Assembly (NCBI RefSeq): GCF_003050835.1
Contig: NZ_QAOJ01000005.1
Coordinates: forward strand, 1-64,000
From: Pseudomonas sp. GV071
GTDB lineage: Bacteria > Pseudomonadota > Gammaproteobacteria > Pseudomonadales > Pseudomonadaceae
Length of the DNA: 64,000 nt
Direction: 5' to 3'
Under the pieces are notes generated by a model. That model did not search any database and was not told where the DNA came from. It saw only the letters and a list, made by a program, of their open reading frames with translations. The position numbers and the translations under genes were made by a program. The first letter of the stretch is position 1. Each line of letters starts with the position of its first letter. Positions 41,493-53,638 of the stretch are shown here, piece by piece.

Positions 41493-42596
41493 TTAGGCTT
41501 CAAGGTGTTCCACCAGGGCGCGGTAGTCCGCAACCAGGGTGGCATCCAAAATCTCGCGGGCGAAATCGCCGGTCACCACCGCTTCACCCATCTGGCGAAG
41601 CAGGACAAGACGCAGCCGTCCGCCAAGAACTTTCTTATCGACCGCCATATGGGTGAGAAAATCCTCAGCGGTCATTTCTTCCGGTGGAATTACCGGCAAA
41701 CCGGCACGCAGGAACAGACGAATTCCACGATCGCGCTCGGCCGCCGTAATCCAGCCAAGGCGGCAGGACATTTCCAGCGCCATCACCGTGCCGGCGGCAA
41801 CTGCCTCGCCGTGCAACCAGACGCCGTAGCCCATATGGGTTTCGATGGCATGGCCAAAGGAATGGCCGAGGTTGAGCGTGGCGCGCACGCCGGACTCGCG
41901 CTCGTCCGCCCCGACCACTTTCGCTTTGGCCGCACAGGAGCGGGCAATGGCTTCGGTGAGCGCGACCTGGTCCAGATTGCGCAGGGCATCGACATTAGCC
42001 TCCAGCCAGCTGAGGAACGGCTCATCGCAGATCAGACCGTACTTGATCACCTCAGCCAGCCCCGCCGACAACTCGCGCGCCGGCAAGGTGTTCAAGGTTG
42101 TGGTGTCAATCAGCACCGCGTTGGGCTGATAAAAAGCACCGACCATATTCTTGCCCAACGGGTGGTTGATACCGGTCTTGCCGCCTACCGAGGAGTCGAC
42201 TTGCGACAGCAAGGTGGTGGGCACCTGGATGAAATCCACGCCGCGCTGATAACAAGCGGCGGCAAAACCCGCCATATCGCCAATGACGCCACCACCCAGA
42301 GCAATCACCGTCGTGCTGCGCTCGTGCCGAGCGGTCAGCAGGCCATCAAAAATCAGCTGCAGGGTCTCCCAGCCTTTGAAGGATTCGCCATCGGGAAGAA
42401 TGACGGTAGCCACATCAAAGCCAGCCAAGGCCTGCTTGACCGATTCGAGATAGAGGGGCGCAACAGTGTCGTTGCTGACGATGGCAACTTGCTTACCCGC
42501 AATGTGCCGAGAAAAAAGCGCGGACTGAACCAACAGGTTCGCCCCGATATAGATGGGATAACTACGTTCGCCCAGCTCAACCTGAAGAGTCTGCAT
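41493..42596 (-). CDS. aroB: 3-dehydroquinate synthase AroB
   Basis: This NAD- and metal-dependent enzyme converts DAHP to 3-dehydroquinate, step two of the shikimate pathway. It has 367 residues. The nucleotide site appears as [21 protein letters not shown] and [16 protein letters not shown], and metal ligands in EVIKYGLI and [12 protein letters not shown]. It lies 26 bases upstream of damX and 50 bases downstream of aroK, in one likely transcript with both. Confidence 0.96.
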   Translation of the reverse strand: MQTLQVELGERSYPIYIGANLLVQSALFSRHIAGKQVAIVSNDTVAPLYLESVKQALAGFDVATVILPDGESFKGWETLQLIFDGLLTARHERSTTVIALGGGVIGDMAGFAAACYQRGVDFIQVPTTLLSQVDSSVGGKTGINHPLGKNMVGAFYQPNAVLIDTTTLNTLPARELSAGLAEVIKYGLICDEPFLSWLEANVDALRNLDQVALTEAIARSCAAKAKVVGADERESGVRATLNLGHSFGHAIETHMGYGVWLHGEAVAAGTVMALEMSCRLGWITAAERDRGIRLFLRAGLPVIPPEEMTAEDFLTHMAVDKKVLGGRLRLVLLRQMGEAVVTGDFAREILDATLVADYRALVEHLEA

Positions 42597-42646
42597 GAAG
42601 CCCCCACGATAAAAGGGCCATAGGATAACGCATATCGGCGTGCGCT

Positions 42647-43165
42647 TTAACGCGGATGAAGCGCCTCGAGGCGCTCCAGAATTTCCTGCACCACCATGCG
42701 CGGTGGACGCTCATCGGTTTCGATAATGACATCCGCGATTTCCCGGTACAGCGGATCACGGATGTGCATCAGATCGGCCAACACCTTACCGGGGTTGGCC
42801 GTGCGCAACAGAGGACGATTACGATCCCGCGAGGTGCGGTCCAACTGCTGATCAACCGAGGTATGCAGATAGACCACCCGACCACCGGCACGCAGCGCGG
42901 AGCGATTTTCCGGACGCAGCACTGCGCCGCCTCCGGTAGCGAGGACCACACCGTCGAGCTCACACAGCTCGCCGATCACGGCCTGCTCACGCTCACGGAA
43001 ACCAGTTTCCCCTTCAACATCGAAGATCCAGGGAATGTTGGCTCCAGTCCGCTGCTCGATTTCCTTATCCGAGTCTTTGAATGACAGCCTTAACTCTTTT
43101 GCCAGTAACCTCCCGATGGTGCTTTTACCTGCCCCCATCGGGCCTACGAGGATCAAATTTCGCAC
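42647..43165 (-). CDS. aroK: Shikimate kinase AroK
   Basis: This enzyme phosphorylates shikimate to shikimate 3-phosphate. It has 172 residues of the P-loop fold. Walker A is GPMGAGKS (8-15), the shikimate-binding Asp is in [13 protein letters not shown], and the lid arginine lies in RNRPLLRT. It starts four bases after the pilQ stop. The order pilQ-aroK-aroB-damX is conserved in Pseudomonas, so aroK and aroB are probably also read from the pilM promoter besides any of their own. Confidence 0.95.
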   Translation of the reverse strand: MRNLILVGPMGAGKSTIGRLLAKELRLSFKDSDKEIEQRTGANIPWIFDVEGETGFREREQAVIGELCELDGVVLATGGGAVLRPENRSALRAGGRVVYLHTSVDQQLDRTSRDRNRPLLRTANPGKVLADLMHIRDPLYREIADVIIETDERPPRMVVQEILERLEALHPR

Positions 43166-43169
43166 AGAT

Positions 43170-45296
43170 TTAGCGACTCACAGCGATTGCCGAGTTGTTC
43201 ATGATACGCGGAGTCAGGAAAACCAGAAGTTCGTTTTTGCTGTCAGCAACAACGTCACGACGGAACAGACGACCGAGGTACGGCAGGTCACCGAGGAACG
43301 GCACCTTGTCGACCGACTTGGTCTGGGTGTTGGAGAACACACCACCGATCACGATGGTTTCGCCATCACTGACCAGAACCTTGGCGTTGACTTCGTTTTT
43401 CTTGATCGGCGGTACACCGTTCAGGGCGTTGGCGAAGTCAGGTTCGTCTTTGGTGACTTTCACTTCGATGATGATGCGGTTGTCCGGAGTGATCTGCGGC
43501 GTCACTTCCAGAGACAGCGAAGCCTCTTTGAAGGACGTGCTGGTTGCACCGCTGGAGCTGGCTTCCTGGTATGGAATCTCGGAACCCTTGAGGATTTTCG
43601 CAGTTTCTTTGTCCGAGGTTACAACCTTGGGCTGGGAAACCACTTCACCGTTACCGGTTTTTTCCATGGCCGACAGTTCAAGGTCGAGGATCAGGTTGTC
43701 GCTGACGAAGCCGATGCCCAGGCCCGCAGTGCGGTTGGCGACGCCCATATCTACGAATGGATAGTTGCCGTTGCTGTCGTCACCACTATCACCGTTTTCG
43801 TCGCCACTGTCATCGCTGCCATAAACGGCACCACGACCGTTTGCGAACAGCTGAGTCCCACCCCAGCGAACGCCCAAGCTCTTGTCGTAGTCGACGTTGG
43901 CTTCAACGATACGGGCTTCGATCATTACCTGACGCACCGGAATGTCCAGCTGGGTGATGATGCGGCGCAGTTCGTCGATGCGTTCTTGAGTGAGCGACAA
44001 GATCAAACTGTTGGTACGATCGTCAGCAATCACCGAACCGCGCATATCGTCCTTCAGAGAGCCTTTCTTGCCTTCATCTTCGTAGATTTTGGCGATATCG
44101 GTTGCTTTGGCGTAGTTCAGCTGAATGATGTCTTTACGCAGAGGAGCCAGTTCGGCGACTTGCTTTTGCGACTCCATTTCCTGACGTTCACGCGCGGCAA
44201 TTTCATCTGCCGGCGCAACCATCAGCACGTTACCCACTTTGCGTTTGTCCAGGCCCTTGGTCTTGAGCACCAGGTCCAACGCCTGGTCCCACGGCACGTT
44301 CTGCAGACGCAGAGTGATGTTGCCCTGTACGGTGTCGCTGGCTACCAAGTTGAGATCGGTAAAGTCCGCAATCAGCTGCAGCACCGAACGCACATCGATA
44401 TCCTGGAAGTTGAGGGACAGCTTCTCGCCGCTGTAAGCGAAGCGATCTTGCTTGCGCTTCTCGGCATCTTCCTGGGTCAGCGGCTTGACGCTGATGGTCA
44501 GCTTGTTGTCAGCCTGATAAGCCAGGTAGTCGTACATACCGGTTGGCTCAACAGTGATGATCGCTTTGTCATCCTGCTCGACCGCGCTGACGAACTGCAC
44601 CGGCGTGGCAAAGTCTTTTACATCAAGACGAACGCGCAACGACTCAGGCAGATCAGTCTTGTTGAATGCCAGACGAATCTTGCCGCCTTGCTCTTGAATG
44701 TCGGGGTTAACCGACGCGTCGGAAAGCTGGATAACCACGTTACCCTCGCCCTGCTCGCCACGCTGGAAGTCGATGTTCGAGATGCTCTTGTTAACCGGTG
44801 CGAAATTTTTCTTCACCGGTGCAGTCGCAACAGTAGCGACTGGCGCAGCAACAGGAGCAGTAGATGCAGTGCTAACCGCGCCCTCACCAACTACCACGTA
44901 AAGGTTGTTACCTTCGGCCCGGGTGCTGTAAGGCACCAGGCTGGCCAGGTTGATGATCAGACGAGTGCGGTCCTTGGCCTCGACCACGGTCACACTACGG
45001 GCATTACCCACGCCCAGTTCGCGATTCTTGGAACCGGTCTGATTACTTACACCGGGCAGGTCCAGGGCGATTCGCGCTGGTTGCTCGATGGTGTAACCAC
45101 GGGGTGCAGCGACCGGCTCATCGAACGCCAGCTTGAGTTCAACTCGGTCGCCCGGCAACGCCGCGACATCGAGGGTTTTCAGGTTTGCGGCCAACAGAGT
45201 TGGCGACATAACCGCGACCAAAACAGATATGCAGATGCGCGACAGGGAGCTTTTCATACTCAGGTTCCGTTGTACCGACCGGTAATTGTTTTTCAT
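43170..45296 (-). CDS. pilQ: Type IV pilus secretin PilQ
   Basis: This outer-membrane channel passes the type IV pilus out of the cell. It has 708 residues. A signal sequence precedes the mature start [21 protein letters not shown], two AMIN domains bind peptidoglycan, N0/N1 domains follow, and the secretin C-terminus has [16 protein letters not shown] and [17 protein letters not shown]. The ATG at 45296 has better ribosome-site support (AAGGAG and GGTGG upstream). A second ATG 13 codons inside gives a shorter signal peptide like that of P. aeruginosa and is a real alternative. Confidence 0.94.
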   Translation of the reverse strand: MKNNYRSVQRNLSMKSSLSRICISVLVAVMSPTLLAANLKTLDVAALPGDRVELKLAFDEPVAAPRGYTIEQPARIALDLPGVSNQTGSKNRELGVGNARSVTVVEAKDRTRLIINLASLVPYSTRAEGNNLYVVVGEGAVSTASTAPVAAPVATVATAPVKKNFAPVNKSISNIDFQRGEQGEGNVVIQLSDASVNPDIQEQGGKIRLAFNKTDLPESLRVRLDVKDFATPVQFVSAVEQDDKAIITVEPTGMYDYLAYQADNKLTISVKPLTQEDAEKRKQDRFAYSGEKLSLNFQDIDVRSVLQLIADFTDLNLVASDTVQGNITLRLQNVPWDQALDLVLKTKGLDKRKVGNVLMVAPADEIAARERQEMESQKQVAELAPLRKDIIQLNYAKATDIAKIYEDEGKKGSLKDDMRGSVIADDRTNSLILSLTQERIDELRRIITQLDIPVRQVMIEARIVEANVDYDKSLGVRWGGTQLFANGRGAVYGSDDSGDENGDSGDDSNGNYPFVDMGVANRTAGLGIGFVSDNLILDLELSAMEKTGNGEVVSQPKVVTSDKETAKILKGSEIPYQEASSSGATSTSFKEASLSLEVTPQITPDNRIIIEVKVTKDEPDFANALNGVPPIKKNEVNAKVLVSDGETIVIGGVFSNTQTKSVDKVPFLGDLPYLGRLFRRDVVADSKNELLVFLTPRIMNNSAIAVSR

Positions 45297-45311
45297 CTTC
45301 CACCCCACTCC

Positions 45312-45839
45312 TTAAGAGCGCTCTTTGAGAGAGAGGCTTCGTGGCCGTTCTAGCCAGCCACCTTCACCATCAGGAACAATCTCAACCACATCGATTTTCG
45401 CTTCACTGATAGCAATGATGCGTCCATTGTTACGCCCCAAGTAGTCGCCCACTCTCACCCGGTGTACGCCACCGGCACCATTGACCAGCGCAAACATGCC
45501 GGCCTCATTGGAAAGTGTGCCCACCATTTGGAAAACTTCGATATTGAAGCCTTCCAGAAATTGCTTGATGCGGGTTTCGTCCGGCTTGATATCTGCCGAA
45601 CCTTTCTGGCGATTAACCAGATCGATCTTGATTGGCGGCTGGAACGGGCTACGCAACGCTGCCGCGCTATAAGTAAACGCCTCGTAAGGCTGAAACTTGG
45701 GCAGCGGTTCGATAGAGCCTTTAGGCCGCGCACGAACTTCATCCATAAAGGTTTGAAGATCGGCGAAATCGCCGCTCGAATCGCAACCGGCCAAGGAAGC
45801 CAACAACAGGGTGCCGAGAATAAGTTTGGAAGTTCTCAT
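45312..45839 (-). CDS. pilP: Type IV pilus assembly lipoprotein PilP
   Basis: This inner-membrane lipoprotein of 175 residues links the PilN/PilO platform to the PilQ secretin. The lipobox is LAGC (residues 16-19, cleavage before the Cys of CDSSGDF). The C-terminal beta domain begins around LVGTLSNEAGMFALVNGAGGVHRVRVGDYLGRNNG. It ends 15 bases before the pilQ start and overlaps the pilO stop by four bases. Confidence 0.94.
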   Translation of the reverse strand: MRTSKLILGTLLLASLAGCDSSGDFADLQTFMDEVRARPKGSIEPLPKFQPYEAFTYSAAALRSPFQPPIKIDLVNRQKGSADIKPDETRIKQFLEGFNIEVFQMVGTLSNEAGMFALVNGAGGVHRVRVGDYLGRNNGRIIAISEAKIDVVEIVPDGEGGWLERPRSLSLKERS

Positions 45840-46489
45840 TTCTTCACCCCCGCCTTGGCAGCAGGTGTAACGGCAGCGCCTTTATCGTTGTAGCGGTAGG
45901 TTTTGGCCAAAATGGTCATCCGCAGCTTCGAGGTGCTATCGGCGCCCACCGGCTTGATGTCGAAGTCATGCAGGGTCACGATTCGCGGCAAGCTGGCCAC
46001 GCCACTGACGAAGGTCGCCAAGTCGTGATAAGCGCCCACAACCGAGATCTGGATAGGCAACTCGATATAGAACTGCTGAGTGGATTCCGGCAGCAGTTTG
46101 ATCTCTTCAAATTCAAGACCACTACCCAGACCGGTGCGAGTTATATCTTCGAGCAAACCAGGCACTTCTGTGTCGCTCGGCAACTGGCGCAAAAGAGCCC
46201 CGAAAGAAACTTCCATCTCTTTCATTTGGTCTTTATAGGCCTCTAAGTTTGCCGCTTGAAAGGCCTTATTCGAGTATTGCTCTTTTAAGGTCTGTTCTTG
46301 CGCACGCTGTGCATCCAGCTCAGTTTCTAGATCTTTCAAGTGGAAGTTATAACCAAGCGCCAATACTGCAACCAGCAGGATCAGACAGGCGATTGCTTTA
46401 ACCGCCGCGGGCCATGAACCAACGTTATTAAAATCCAGATCCGCCAGATCTACCTTGCGCAGACCTTCCAGAGAGTCAGCCAAGCTCAT
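45836..46489 (-). CDS. pilO: Type IV pilus platform protein PilO
   Basis: This inner-membrane protein of 217 residues pairs with PilN. One membrane segment (AIACLILLVAVLALGYNF) is followed by a coiled coil (LETELDAQRAQEQTLKEQYSNKAFQAANLE) and a ferredoxin-like periplasmic domain. Its start overlaps the pilN stop by four bases and its stop overlaps the pilP start by four, giving tight coupling in stoichiometric expression. Confidence 0.94.
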   Translation of the reverse strand: MSLADSLEGLRKVDLADLDFNNVGSWPAAVKAIACLILLVAVLALGYNFHLKDLETELDAQRAQEQTLKEQYSNKAFQAANLEAYKDQMKEMEVSFGALLRQLPSDTEVPGLLEDITRTGLGSGLEFEEIKLLPESTQQFYIELPIQISVVGAYHDLATFVSGVASLPRIVTLHDFDIKPVGADSTSKLRMTILAKTYRYNDKGAAVTPAAKAGVKK

Positions 46490-47057
46490 TTCTTGACTCC
46501 TTGTGCTTCAACATCAGGCTGAGTTTGCTGCACAGTCAACTGAAAGACGTTGGCTTGATCCAGCTCGCCAGCCGTTACAGCTTTAACCGCAGTCAAGTTT
46601 GGGGCAGTGAGCCAATCGGACGCATCCAAGTTACGCATCAGGTTAGAGACACGGTTGTTGGACTCGGCAGCACCGTTAATCGCGATTCTGTTGCCCTTCA
46701 TGCTCAGCGCAGTGAAATACACGCCATCCGGCAACGTCCTAGCCAACTGGTCAAACACCCGCCCAATAATCGGCCGGTTGCCTTGCAAGTCCTGAATGAT
46801 CTTCATCCGTTCCAGCAATTGCTGGCGACGGGTTTTCAGCTCGCTGATTTCTTTGATTCGAGCATCCAGCACCGCGATCTCTTTTTTCACAAATTCGTTG
46901 CGCGCGTTTTGCTGCTCGATCGCGCCGCTCAGGTATTGGTCGCCGAGAAATACTGCGCCGCCTGCCACAATCAGCACGCCAGCCAAGGTCACCAGGAAAC
47001 GCTGCTTGCGCTCCTCGCGCAGCTGTTCCCGCCACGGCAGTAAGTTAATCCGTGCCA

Positions 47058-47058
<1 letters not shown>
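46486..47058 (-). CDS. pilN: Type IV pilus platform protein PilN
   Basis: This inner-membrane protein has 190 residues. The cytoplasmic N-terminus MARINLLPWREQLREERKQRF contains the INLLPW motif that binds PilM. A membrane helix follows (FLVTLAGVLIVAGGAVFLGDQYL), then a coiled coil and a periplasmic domain. The stop overlaps pilO by four bases; the start overlaps the pilM stop by one base (TAATG). Confidence 0.95.
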
Positions 47059-48306
<1,248 letters not shown>

Positions 48307-50736
48307 ATGCGCCTGCTGAAGTTCTTCTGGTGGTCCTGCGTAGCCGTTTTTTGTGGACTGTTGCTCAGTCTATCCGGCGCTTATCTGTACCTTAGCCCGG
48401 CTTTGCCCTCCGTGGACTCGCTGCGCCGCATCCAGTTGCAGATCCCACTGCGCGTCTACAGCAGCGATGCCAAGCTGATTGCCGAATTCGGTGAAATGCG
48501 CCGTACGCCTATCCGCTTTGCCGACATCCCGCCGAACTTCATCAAAGCGCTGCTTTCCGCCGAAGACGATAATTTTGCCAATCATTATGGCGTCGACCTC
48601 AGCAGCCTGATGCGCGCTGCCACGCAATTATTAAAAAGCGGCGGGCAAATCCAATCCGGCGGTAGCACCATCACTATGCAGGTGGCGAAGAACTTCTTCC
48701 TCACTAACGAGCGCAGCTTCTCCCGCAAGATCAATGAAATCCTGTTGGCATTACAAATTGAGCGTGAGCTGAGCAAAGACGAAATTCTTGAGTTGTACGT
48801 CAACAAGATTTACCTCGGTAACCGTGCTTACGGTATCGAAGCGGCGGCGCAGGTTTACTACGGCAAACCTATGCACGATTTGAGCCTGGGCCAGATGGCG
48901 ATGATCGCCGGCTTGCCAAAAGCCCCATCGCGCTTCAATCCGTTGGTCAATCCGCAACGCAGCAAAGAGCGTCGCGACTGGATCCTGGGCCGCATGTTCA
49001 AGCTCGGCAAAATTGATCAAGGCCAATACCAGACTGCGCTGGCCGAGCCTATCGACGCCAGCTACCACGTTCCCACCCCCGAAGTGCAGGCACCTTATAT
49101 TGCCGAGATGGCTCGCGCCGAAATGGTCGGCCGTTACGGCAGCGAGGCGTACACCGAGGGCTTCCATGTCACCACCACCGTTCCGAGCAATCTTCAGGAA
49201 GCGGCCAACGAAGCTGTGCGAAGCGGCCTGATCAGCTATGACCAGCGCCACGGCTACCGCGGCCCGGAAACCCGCCTACCCGGCATGACCCGTGAAGCGT
49301 GGCAAACCGAGCTAAGCAAGCAGAAGACCCAGAACGGCATCGAGCCGGCCATCGTCACCCAGGTATTGAAGAGCGGCATCATGGTGCTGACCCGCGGCAG
49401 CCAGGAAGAAGCCGTCAGCTGGGACAGCATGAAGTGGGCGCGCCCCTTCCTGAACACCAACAGCCTCGGCCCGCGCCCACAAAAGCCGGATGACGTCGTA
49501 CAGGTTGGCGACCTGATTCGCGTGCTGCGTCAGGCAGATGGCAATCTCGCGTTCAGCCAGATCCCAGCCGCCCAAGGCGCACTGGTTTCCCTCGACCCGA
49601 AAAACGGCGCCATCCGCGCCCTGGTCGGCGGCTTCTCGTTTGAACAAAGCAATTACAACCGCGCCACCCAAGCCAAACGCCAACCAGGCTCCAGCTTCAA
49701 ACCCTTCATCTATAGCGCTGCACTGGATAAGGGCTATACCGCTGCCACGCTGGTGAACGATGCACCGATTGTTTTCGTTGATGAGTACCTCGACCAAGTC
49801 TGGCGCCCGAAGAACGACACCAATACTTTCCTCGGCCCGATCCGCTTGCGTGAGGCGCTGTACAAGTCGCGCAACCTGGTTTCGATCCGCCTGCTGCAAG
49901 CCATAGGCATTGAATATGCCCTCGACTACGTCAGCCGTTTCGGTTTCAACAAACAGGACTTGCCGCGCAATCTGTCCATGGCCCTCGGTACCGCCAACCT
50001 GACGCCTGTGGAGATCGCCGGCGGCTGGAGCACCTTTGCCAACGGAGGCTACAAGGTGCAGCCGTACCTGATCCAGAGCATCCACAGTCGCAATGGTGAA
50101 GCTCTGTACGTCGCCAACCCGCCAAGCGCACCCGGCGAGAATGAAGACCAACCCAGCACCGTCGTCGACCCCGCTGCCATTGCCGAAAACATTCCGGCAC
50201 CGACCAGCAGCGCACCGGCCCCAGCAGTTGCCGAGCGCATCGTCGACGCCCGTACCACCTACATCCTCACCAGCATGCTGCAGGACGTGATCAAGCGCGG
50301 CACCGGCCGCCGTGCGCTGGCCATGGGTCGCAGTGATCTTGCCGGCAAGACCGGTACCACTAACGAGTCAAAAGACAGCTGGTTCTCCGGCTTCAACGCT
50401 GACTACATGACCACTGTCTGGACCGGCTTCGACCAGCCGGAAAGCCTTGGCAGCCACGAGTTCGGCGGTACCGTCGCACTCCCAATCTGGATGAGCTACA
50501 TGAGTGCGGCACTGAAGGACAAACCGGCGCACATGCTGCCCGAGCCGCCCGGCCTCCTGACCTTGCGCATCGACCCGGTAAGTGGCCGCGCAGCCACCCC
50601 AGGCACGCCAAACGCCTACTTCGAAGTGTTCAAGAACGAAGACTCTCCACCGCCGATGAACGAACTCGACCCCGGCTCCAGCGCCCCAGGCAGCCCGCTG
50701 CCGGCTGACGACGCGGCACCTATCGATCTGTTCTGA
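48307..50736 (+). CDS. ponA: Penicillin-binding protein 1A (bifunctional)
   Basis: This inner-membrane enzyme polymerises glycan strands and cross-links peptides. It has 809 residues. A membrane anchor lies at about 8-30, then a GT51 domain with the catalytic Glu in LSAEDDNFANHYGVD and the helix SGGSTITMQVAKNFFL. An OB-like domain follows, then the transpeptidase with serine in QPGSSFKPFIYSA and the KTGTTN motif. The Pro-rich tail is typical of PBP1A. The ATG is used rather than a TTG one codon earlier. It also carries the common synonym mrcA. Confidence 0.95.
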   Translation: MRLLKFFWWSCVAVFCGLLLSLSGAYLYLSPALPSVDSLRRIQLQIPLRVYSSDAKLIAEFGEMRRTPIRFADIPPNFIKALLSAEDDNFANHYGVDLSSLMRAATQLLKSGGQIQSGGSTITMQVAKNFFLTNERSFSRKINEILLALQIERELSKDEILELYVNKIYLGNRAYGIEAAAQVYYGKPMHDLSLGQMAMIAGLPKAPSRFNPLVNPQRSKERRDWILGRMFKLGKIDQGQYQTALAEPIDASYHVPTPEVQAPYIAEMARAEMVGRYGSEAYTEGFHVTTTVPSNLQEAANEAVRSGLISYDQRHGYRGPETRLPGMTREAWQTELSKQKTQNGIEPAIVTQVLKSGIMVLTRGSQEEAVSWDSMKWARPFLNTNSLGPRPQKPDDVVQVGDLIRVLRQADGNLAFSQIPAAQGALVSLDPKNGAIRALVGGFSFEQSNYNRATQAKRQPGSSFKPFIYSAALDKGYTAATLVNDAPIVFVDEYLDQVWRPKNDTNTFLGPIRLREALYKSRNLVSIRLLQAIGIEYALDYVSRFGFNKQDLPRNLSMALGTANLTPVEIAGGWSTFANGGYKVQPYLIQSIHSRNGEALYVANPPSAPGENEDQPSTVVDPAAIAENIPAPTSSAPAPAVAERIVDARTTYILTSMLQDVIKRGTGRRALAMGRSDLAGKTGTTNESKDSWFSGFNADYMTTVWTGFDQPESLGSHEFGGTVALPIWMSYMSAALKDKPAHMLPEPPGLLTLRIDPVSGRAATPGTPNAYFEVFKNEDSPPPMNELDPGSSAPGSPLPADDAAPIDLF

Positions 50737-50788
50737 CCAACTTTGCGCAGGGCGGATATTTATCCAACCAAGCCAAATCGAACCCAAT

Positions 50789-50820
50789 AAAAAGCCCCGC
50801 AGTAGCGGGGCTTTTTTATT
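50789..50820. terminator. Bidirectional intrinsic terminator
   Basis: AGCCCCGC-AGTA-GCGGGGCT stem with A-rich and T-rich flanks, between convergent ponA and maeB. Confidence 0.9.
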
Positions 50821-50831
50821 AACCGTCCAAC

Positions 50832-52100
50832 TTAACCGTTAAACACATCTTCCACGGAAGTCAGCGGGTAATGCTTCGGATACGGCAGGGTCGCCACACC
50901 GCTTTCAATCGCAGCCTTGGCCACAGCATCCGCCACCACAGTGATCAGACGCGCATCCATTGGCTTCGGAATGATGTACTGGCGGCCGAACGACAGCTCG
51001 ACACCACCGTAGGCATCACAGACTTCTTTGGGCACCGGCAGCTTGGCCAGTTCGCGCAGGGCGACAGCAGCGGCGATCTTCATCTCTTCATTGATGCGAG
51101 TTGCGCGAACGTCCAGCGCACCGCGGAAGATGAAGGGGAAGCCGAGCACGTTGTTGACCTGGTTCGGATAGTCCGAGCGACCGGTGGCCATGATCACGTC
51201 GCTACGGGTAGCGTGCGCCAGCTCCGGAGAGATTTCCGGGTCTGGGTTAGAGCAGGCGAATACGATTGGATCAGCCGCCATACGCTGCAGGTTTTCCGCG
51301 GTCAGCAGGTTGGCACCCGACAGGCCGACAAACACATCAGCACCGTCCAGAGCATCCGCCAGCGAACGCTTGTCGGTTTCGTGGGCGAACACGGCTTTGT
51401 ACTGGTTGAGGTCATCGCGACCAGCGTGGATCACGCCTTTGCGGTCAACCATGAAGATGTTTTCGATCTTCGCGCCCATGCTCACCAGCAACTTCATGCA
51501 GGAGATGGCGGCAGCGCCGGCACCCAGGCAGACGATCTTGGCGTCAGCCAAGGTTTTGCCAACGATTTCCAGGGCATTGAGCATGCCGGCAGCAGTCACG
51601 ATGGCCGTGCCGTGCTGGTCATCGTGGAACACCGGAATGTCGCATTGCTCGATCAGCGCGCGCTCGATCTCAAAGCACTCAGGCGCCTTGATGTCTTCCA
51701 GGTTGATCCCACCAAAGGTGATGGAGATACGTTTTACGGTGTCGATGAAGGCTTGCGGGCTTTCCGAATCGACTTCGATGTCGAACACGTCAATACCGGC
51801 GAAGCGCTTGAACAGCACACCCTTGCCTTCCATGACCGGCTTCGAAGCCAGTGGGCCGAGGTCGCCCAGACCAAGGATGGCGGTACCGTCGGAAATCACT
51901 GCAACCAGGTTGCCTTTGCCGGTGTATTTGTACGCCAGCTCGGGGTCGCGGGCGATTTCGCGTACCGGCTCGGCCACGCCCGGGCTATAGGCCAGGGACA
52001 GGTCACGCGCGGTGGAAGTTGGTTTGGTCAGCTCGACACTCAGCTTCCCCGGACGAGGATGAGCGTGGTATTCGAGAGCGGCAGTTTTCAAATCAGACAT
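50832..52100 (-). CDS. maeB: Malic enzyme (NADP-type), short form
   Basis: This enzyme decarboxylates malate to pyruvate with reduction of NAD(P). It has 422 residues, so it lacks the phosphotransacetylase-like C-terminal domain of the long MaeB of E. coli (about 759 residues). Domain signatures: [37 protein letters not shown], and the nucleotide site [21 protein letters not shown]. Short malic enzymes of this kind are usual in Pseudomonas. NADP preference is the family expectation and is not proven here. Confidence 0.9.
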   Translation of the reverse strand: MSDLKTAALEYHAHPRPGKLSVELTKPTSTARDLSLAYSPGVAEPVREIARDPELAYKYTGKGNLVAVISDGTAILGLGDLGPLASKPVMEGKGVLFKRFAGIDVFDIEVDSESPQAFIDTVKRISITFGGINLEDIKAPECFEIERALIEQCDIPVFHDDQHGTAIVTAAGMLNALEIVGKTLADAKIVCLGAGAAAISCMKLLVSMGAKIENIFMVDRKGVIHAGRDDLNQYKAVFAHETDKRSLADALDGADVFVGLSGANLLTAENLQRMAADPIVFACSNPDPEISPELAHATRSDVIMATGRSDYPNQVNNVLGFPFIFRGALDVRATRINEEMKIAAAVALRELAKLPVPKEVCDAYGGVELSFGRQYIIPKPMDARLITVVADAVAKAAIESGVATLPYPKHYPLTSVEDVFNG

Positions 52101-52201
52101 GGTGGCATTTCCGCTTTTTTATGCTGTTAAACAGACAGGCAGCGAGGATACGCAAAGTGCCGGACTCGAACAAGACTGATCAGTCAGGTCTGTCAAGGGC
52201 T

Positions 52202-53638
52202 CTAGCGTACGACTTTAAGCCAATCCCCGGGACGGGGCTCGCCGCTTGGATATAGATGATTGAGTAGGCGCAGACGGGACTCGGCGTCACCGGGCAGCGT
52301 ACTGCCCTGAGCTAGCTTGGTCATGGTTTGCGCGCTTGTGGCACGCACCAGTTGCAGCCGGAGAGGTTGCGCTAGCTTACGCTCCTCGGCCCTCAGAGGT
52401 CGAAAACTATTGATCACTTTGAGGAAATTTTCGTCTTCACTTTCCAGCGACGCCGGGGGTTTGACCATCGCGATAAAGACATACGCCGCGTCGCCTTTAT
52501 AGATCACCGCCACGCGCTTGGCCGGGCGCCCAGGAACAACAGCGGTGTAACCCGACAACCCGGCCTGCTGAAGCTCACGCTCGTCGGCAAGCCGCCCGGA
52601 CACTTTGGCGCGAATGAACTGCTGTGGCGTTTGTCCAGGCTTTACCTTCTCCAACACCACGGCGACCAGCGCGCCCTGACCCGGCGTGTGAGCGATCACC
52701 GCATCCGGGCGGTTAAGCAGCTCCCATCCAGAGGGCGCGCTGAACGTGAAGTCCAGCTCGGCGTGATAGAACTGCTGGCCGCGGCGAATACCGGTGGACT
52801 CCGAGTCACCATAGGGCAGGCCATCGAGGTGCTGCATAAACACATCACGACCGACCTCTTGCTGGCCGGTCGCCAACGCCCGGGCCGGGCCGACCACCTG
52901 CTGCAGGCGCTGGTCATTGCCAGGGTGGGTATCAAACACACCGTGGTAGCTGGAGGTCGGCTCGGGCTTGCCAGCTTTGCTGGCTTCGTCGCGGGCAAAG
53001 TCGTCCTGACTTTTCAGCACCTCGACCACTTCGATCATGGCTTGCGGGTCGTAACCGGCACGCGCCAGGTACTCGGCACCCAAACCGTCGGCCTGCAATT
53101 CCATGTCACGACCATAACCGCGCACAAAGGCAGAGCCCAGCGCGCTGGTGACATCGCCTGCCGCACCGACACCCGTGCCGATGGCCACGGCCTGCCCCAG
53201 AATGCCCCACGCCTGCGACTGGCTCTGTTGCTGCACGCTATGGCGCGCAGTGACGTGCCCGACCTCATGGCCAAGCACCGCCGCCAGTTCCGCCTCCGAG
53301 CTTAGATAGACGAGCAGGCCGCGATGGATATAGATGTAGCCGCCTGGCAAGGCAAAGGCATTGATGTCCGGGCTGTCGATCACGGTGAAGTGATAGGTCA
53401 GGTTGCTGCGATGGCTGTGCTTGGCCACGCGCTCACCGACTTGCTGCACATAGGCCTGAAGTTTTTCGTCAGGGTAACGGGGATATTGCTTGGCGATTTC
53501 CTGGCTGTAGTTGCGGCCGAGCTCCAGCTCCTGGCGCTCGCTCATCATCACGAAATTGCTTTCGCCGGTGGCCGGGTTTTGCGCGCAACCTTGCAGCGCC
53601 ATCAGTATCGCCAGCAGACACAACAGCCGCGAACTCAT
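52202..53638 (-). CDS. M48-family periplasmic metalloprotease, lipoprotein
   Basis: The protein has 478 residues. Lipobox LQGC at residue 18; the zinc motif HEVGH at residues 124-128 is followed by a downstream Glu (AEYLARAGYDPQAM region). The first half resembles BepA and LoiP, proteases that help outer-membrane assembly. The second half (from about residue 285) is a non-TPR region with a FSAPSGWELL start and ends in LYPSGEPRPGDWLKVVR, so the family match is M48 with a different C-terminus. It overlaps the nuclease gene by four bases, giving one likely transcript. Confidence 0.9.
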   Translation of the reverse strand: MSSRLLCLLAILMALQGCAQNPATGESNFVMMSERQELELGRNYSQEIAKQYPRYPDEKLQAYVQQVGERVAKHSHRSNLTYHFTVIDSPDINAFALPGGYIYIHRGLLVYLSSEAELAAVLGHEVGHVTARHSVQQQSQSQAWGILGQAVAIGTGVGAAGDVTSALGSAFVRGYGRDMELQADGLGAEYLARAGYDPQAMIEVVEVLKSQDDFARDEASKAGKPEPTSSYHGVFDTHPGNDQRLQQVVGPARALATGQQEVGRDVFMQHLDGLPYGDSESTGIRRGQQFYHAELDFTFSAPSGWELLNRPDAVIAHTPGQGALVAVVLEKVKPGQTPQQFIRAKVSGRLADERELQQAGLSGYTAVVPGRPAKRVAVIYKGDAAYVFIAMVKPPASLESEDENFLKVINSFRPLRAEERKLAQPLRLQLVRATSAQTMTKLAQGSTLPGDAESRLRLLNHLYPSGEPRPGDWLKVVR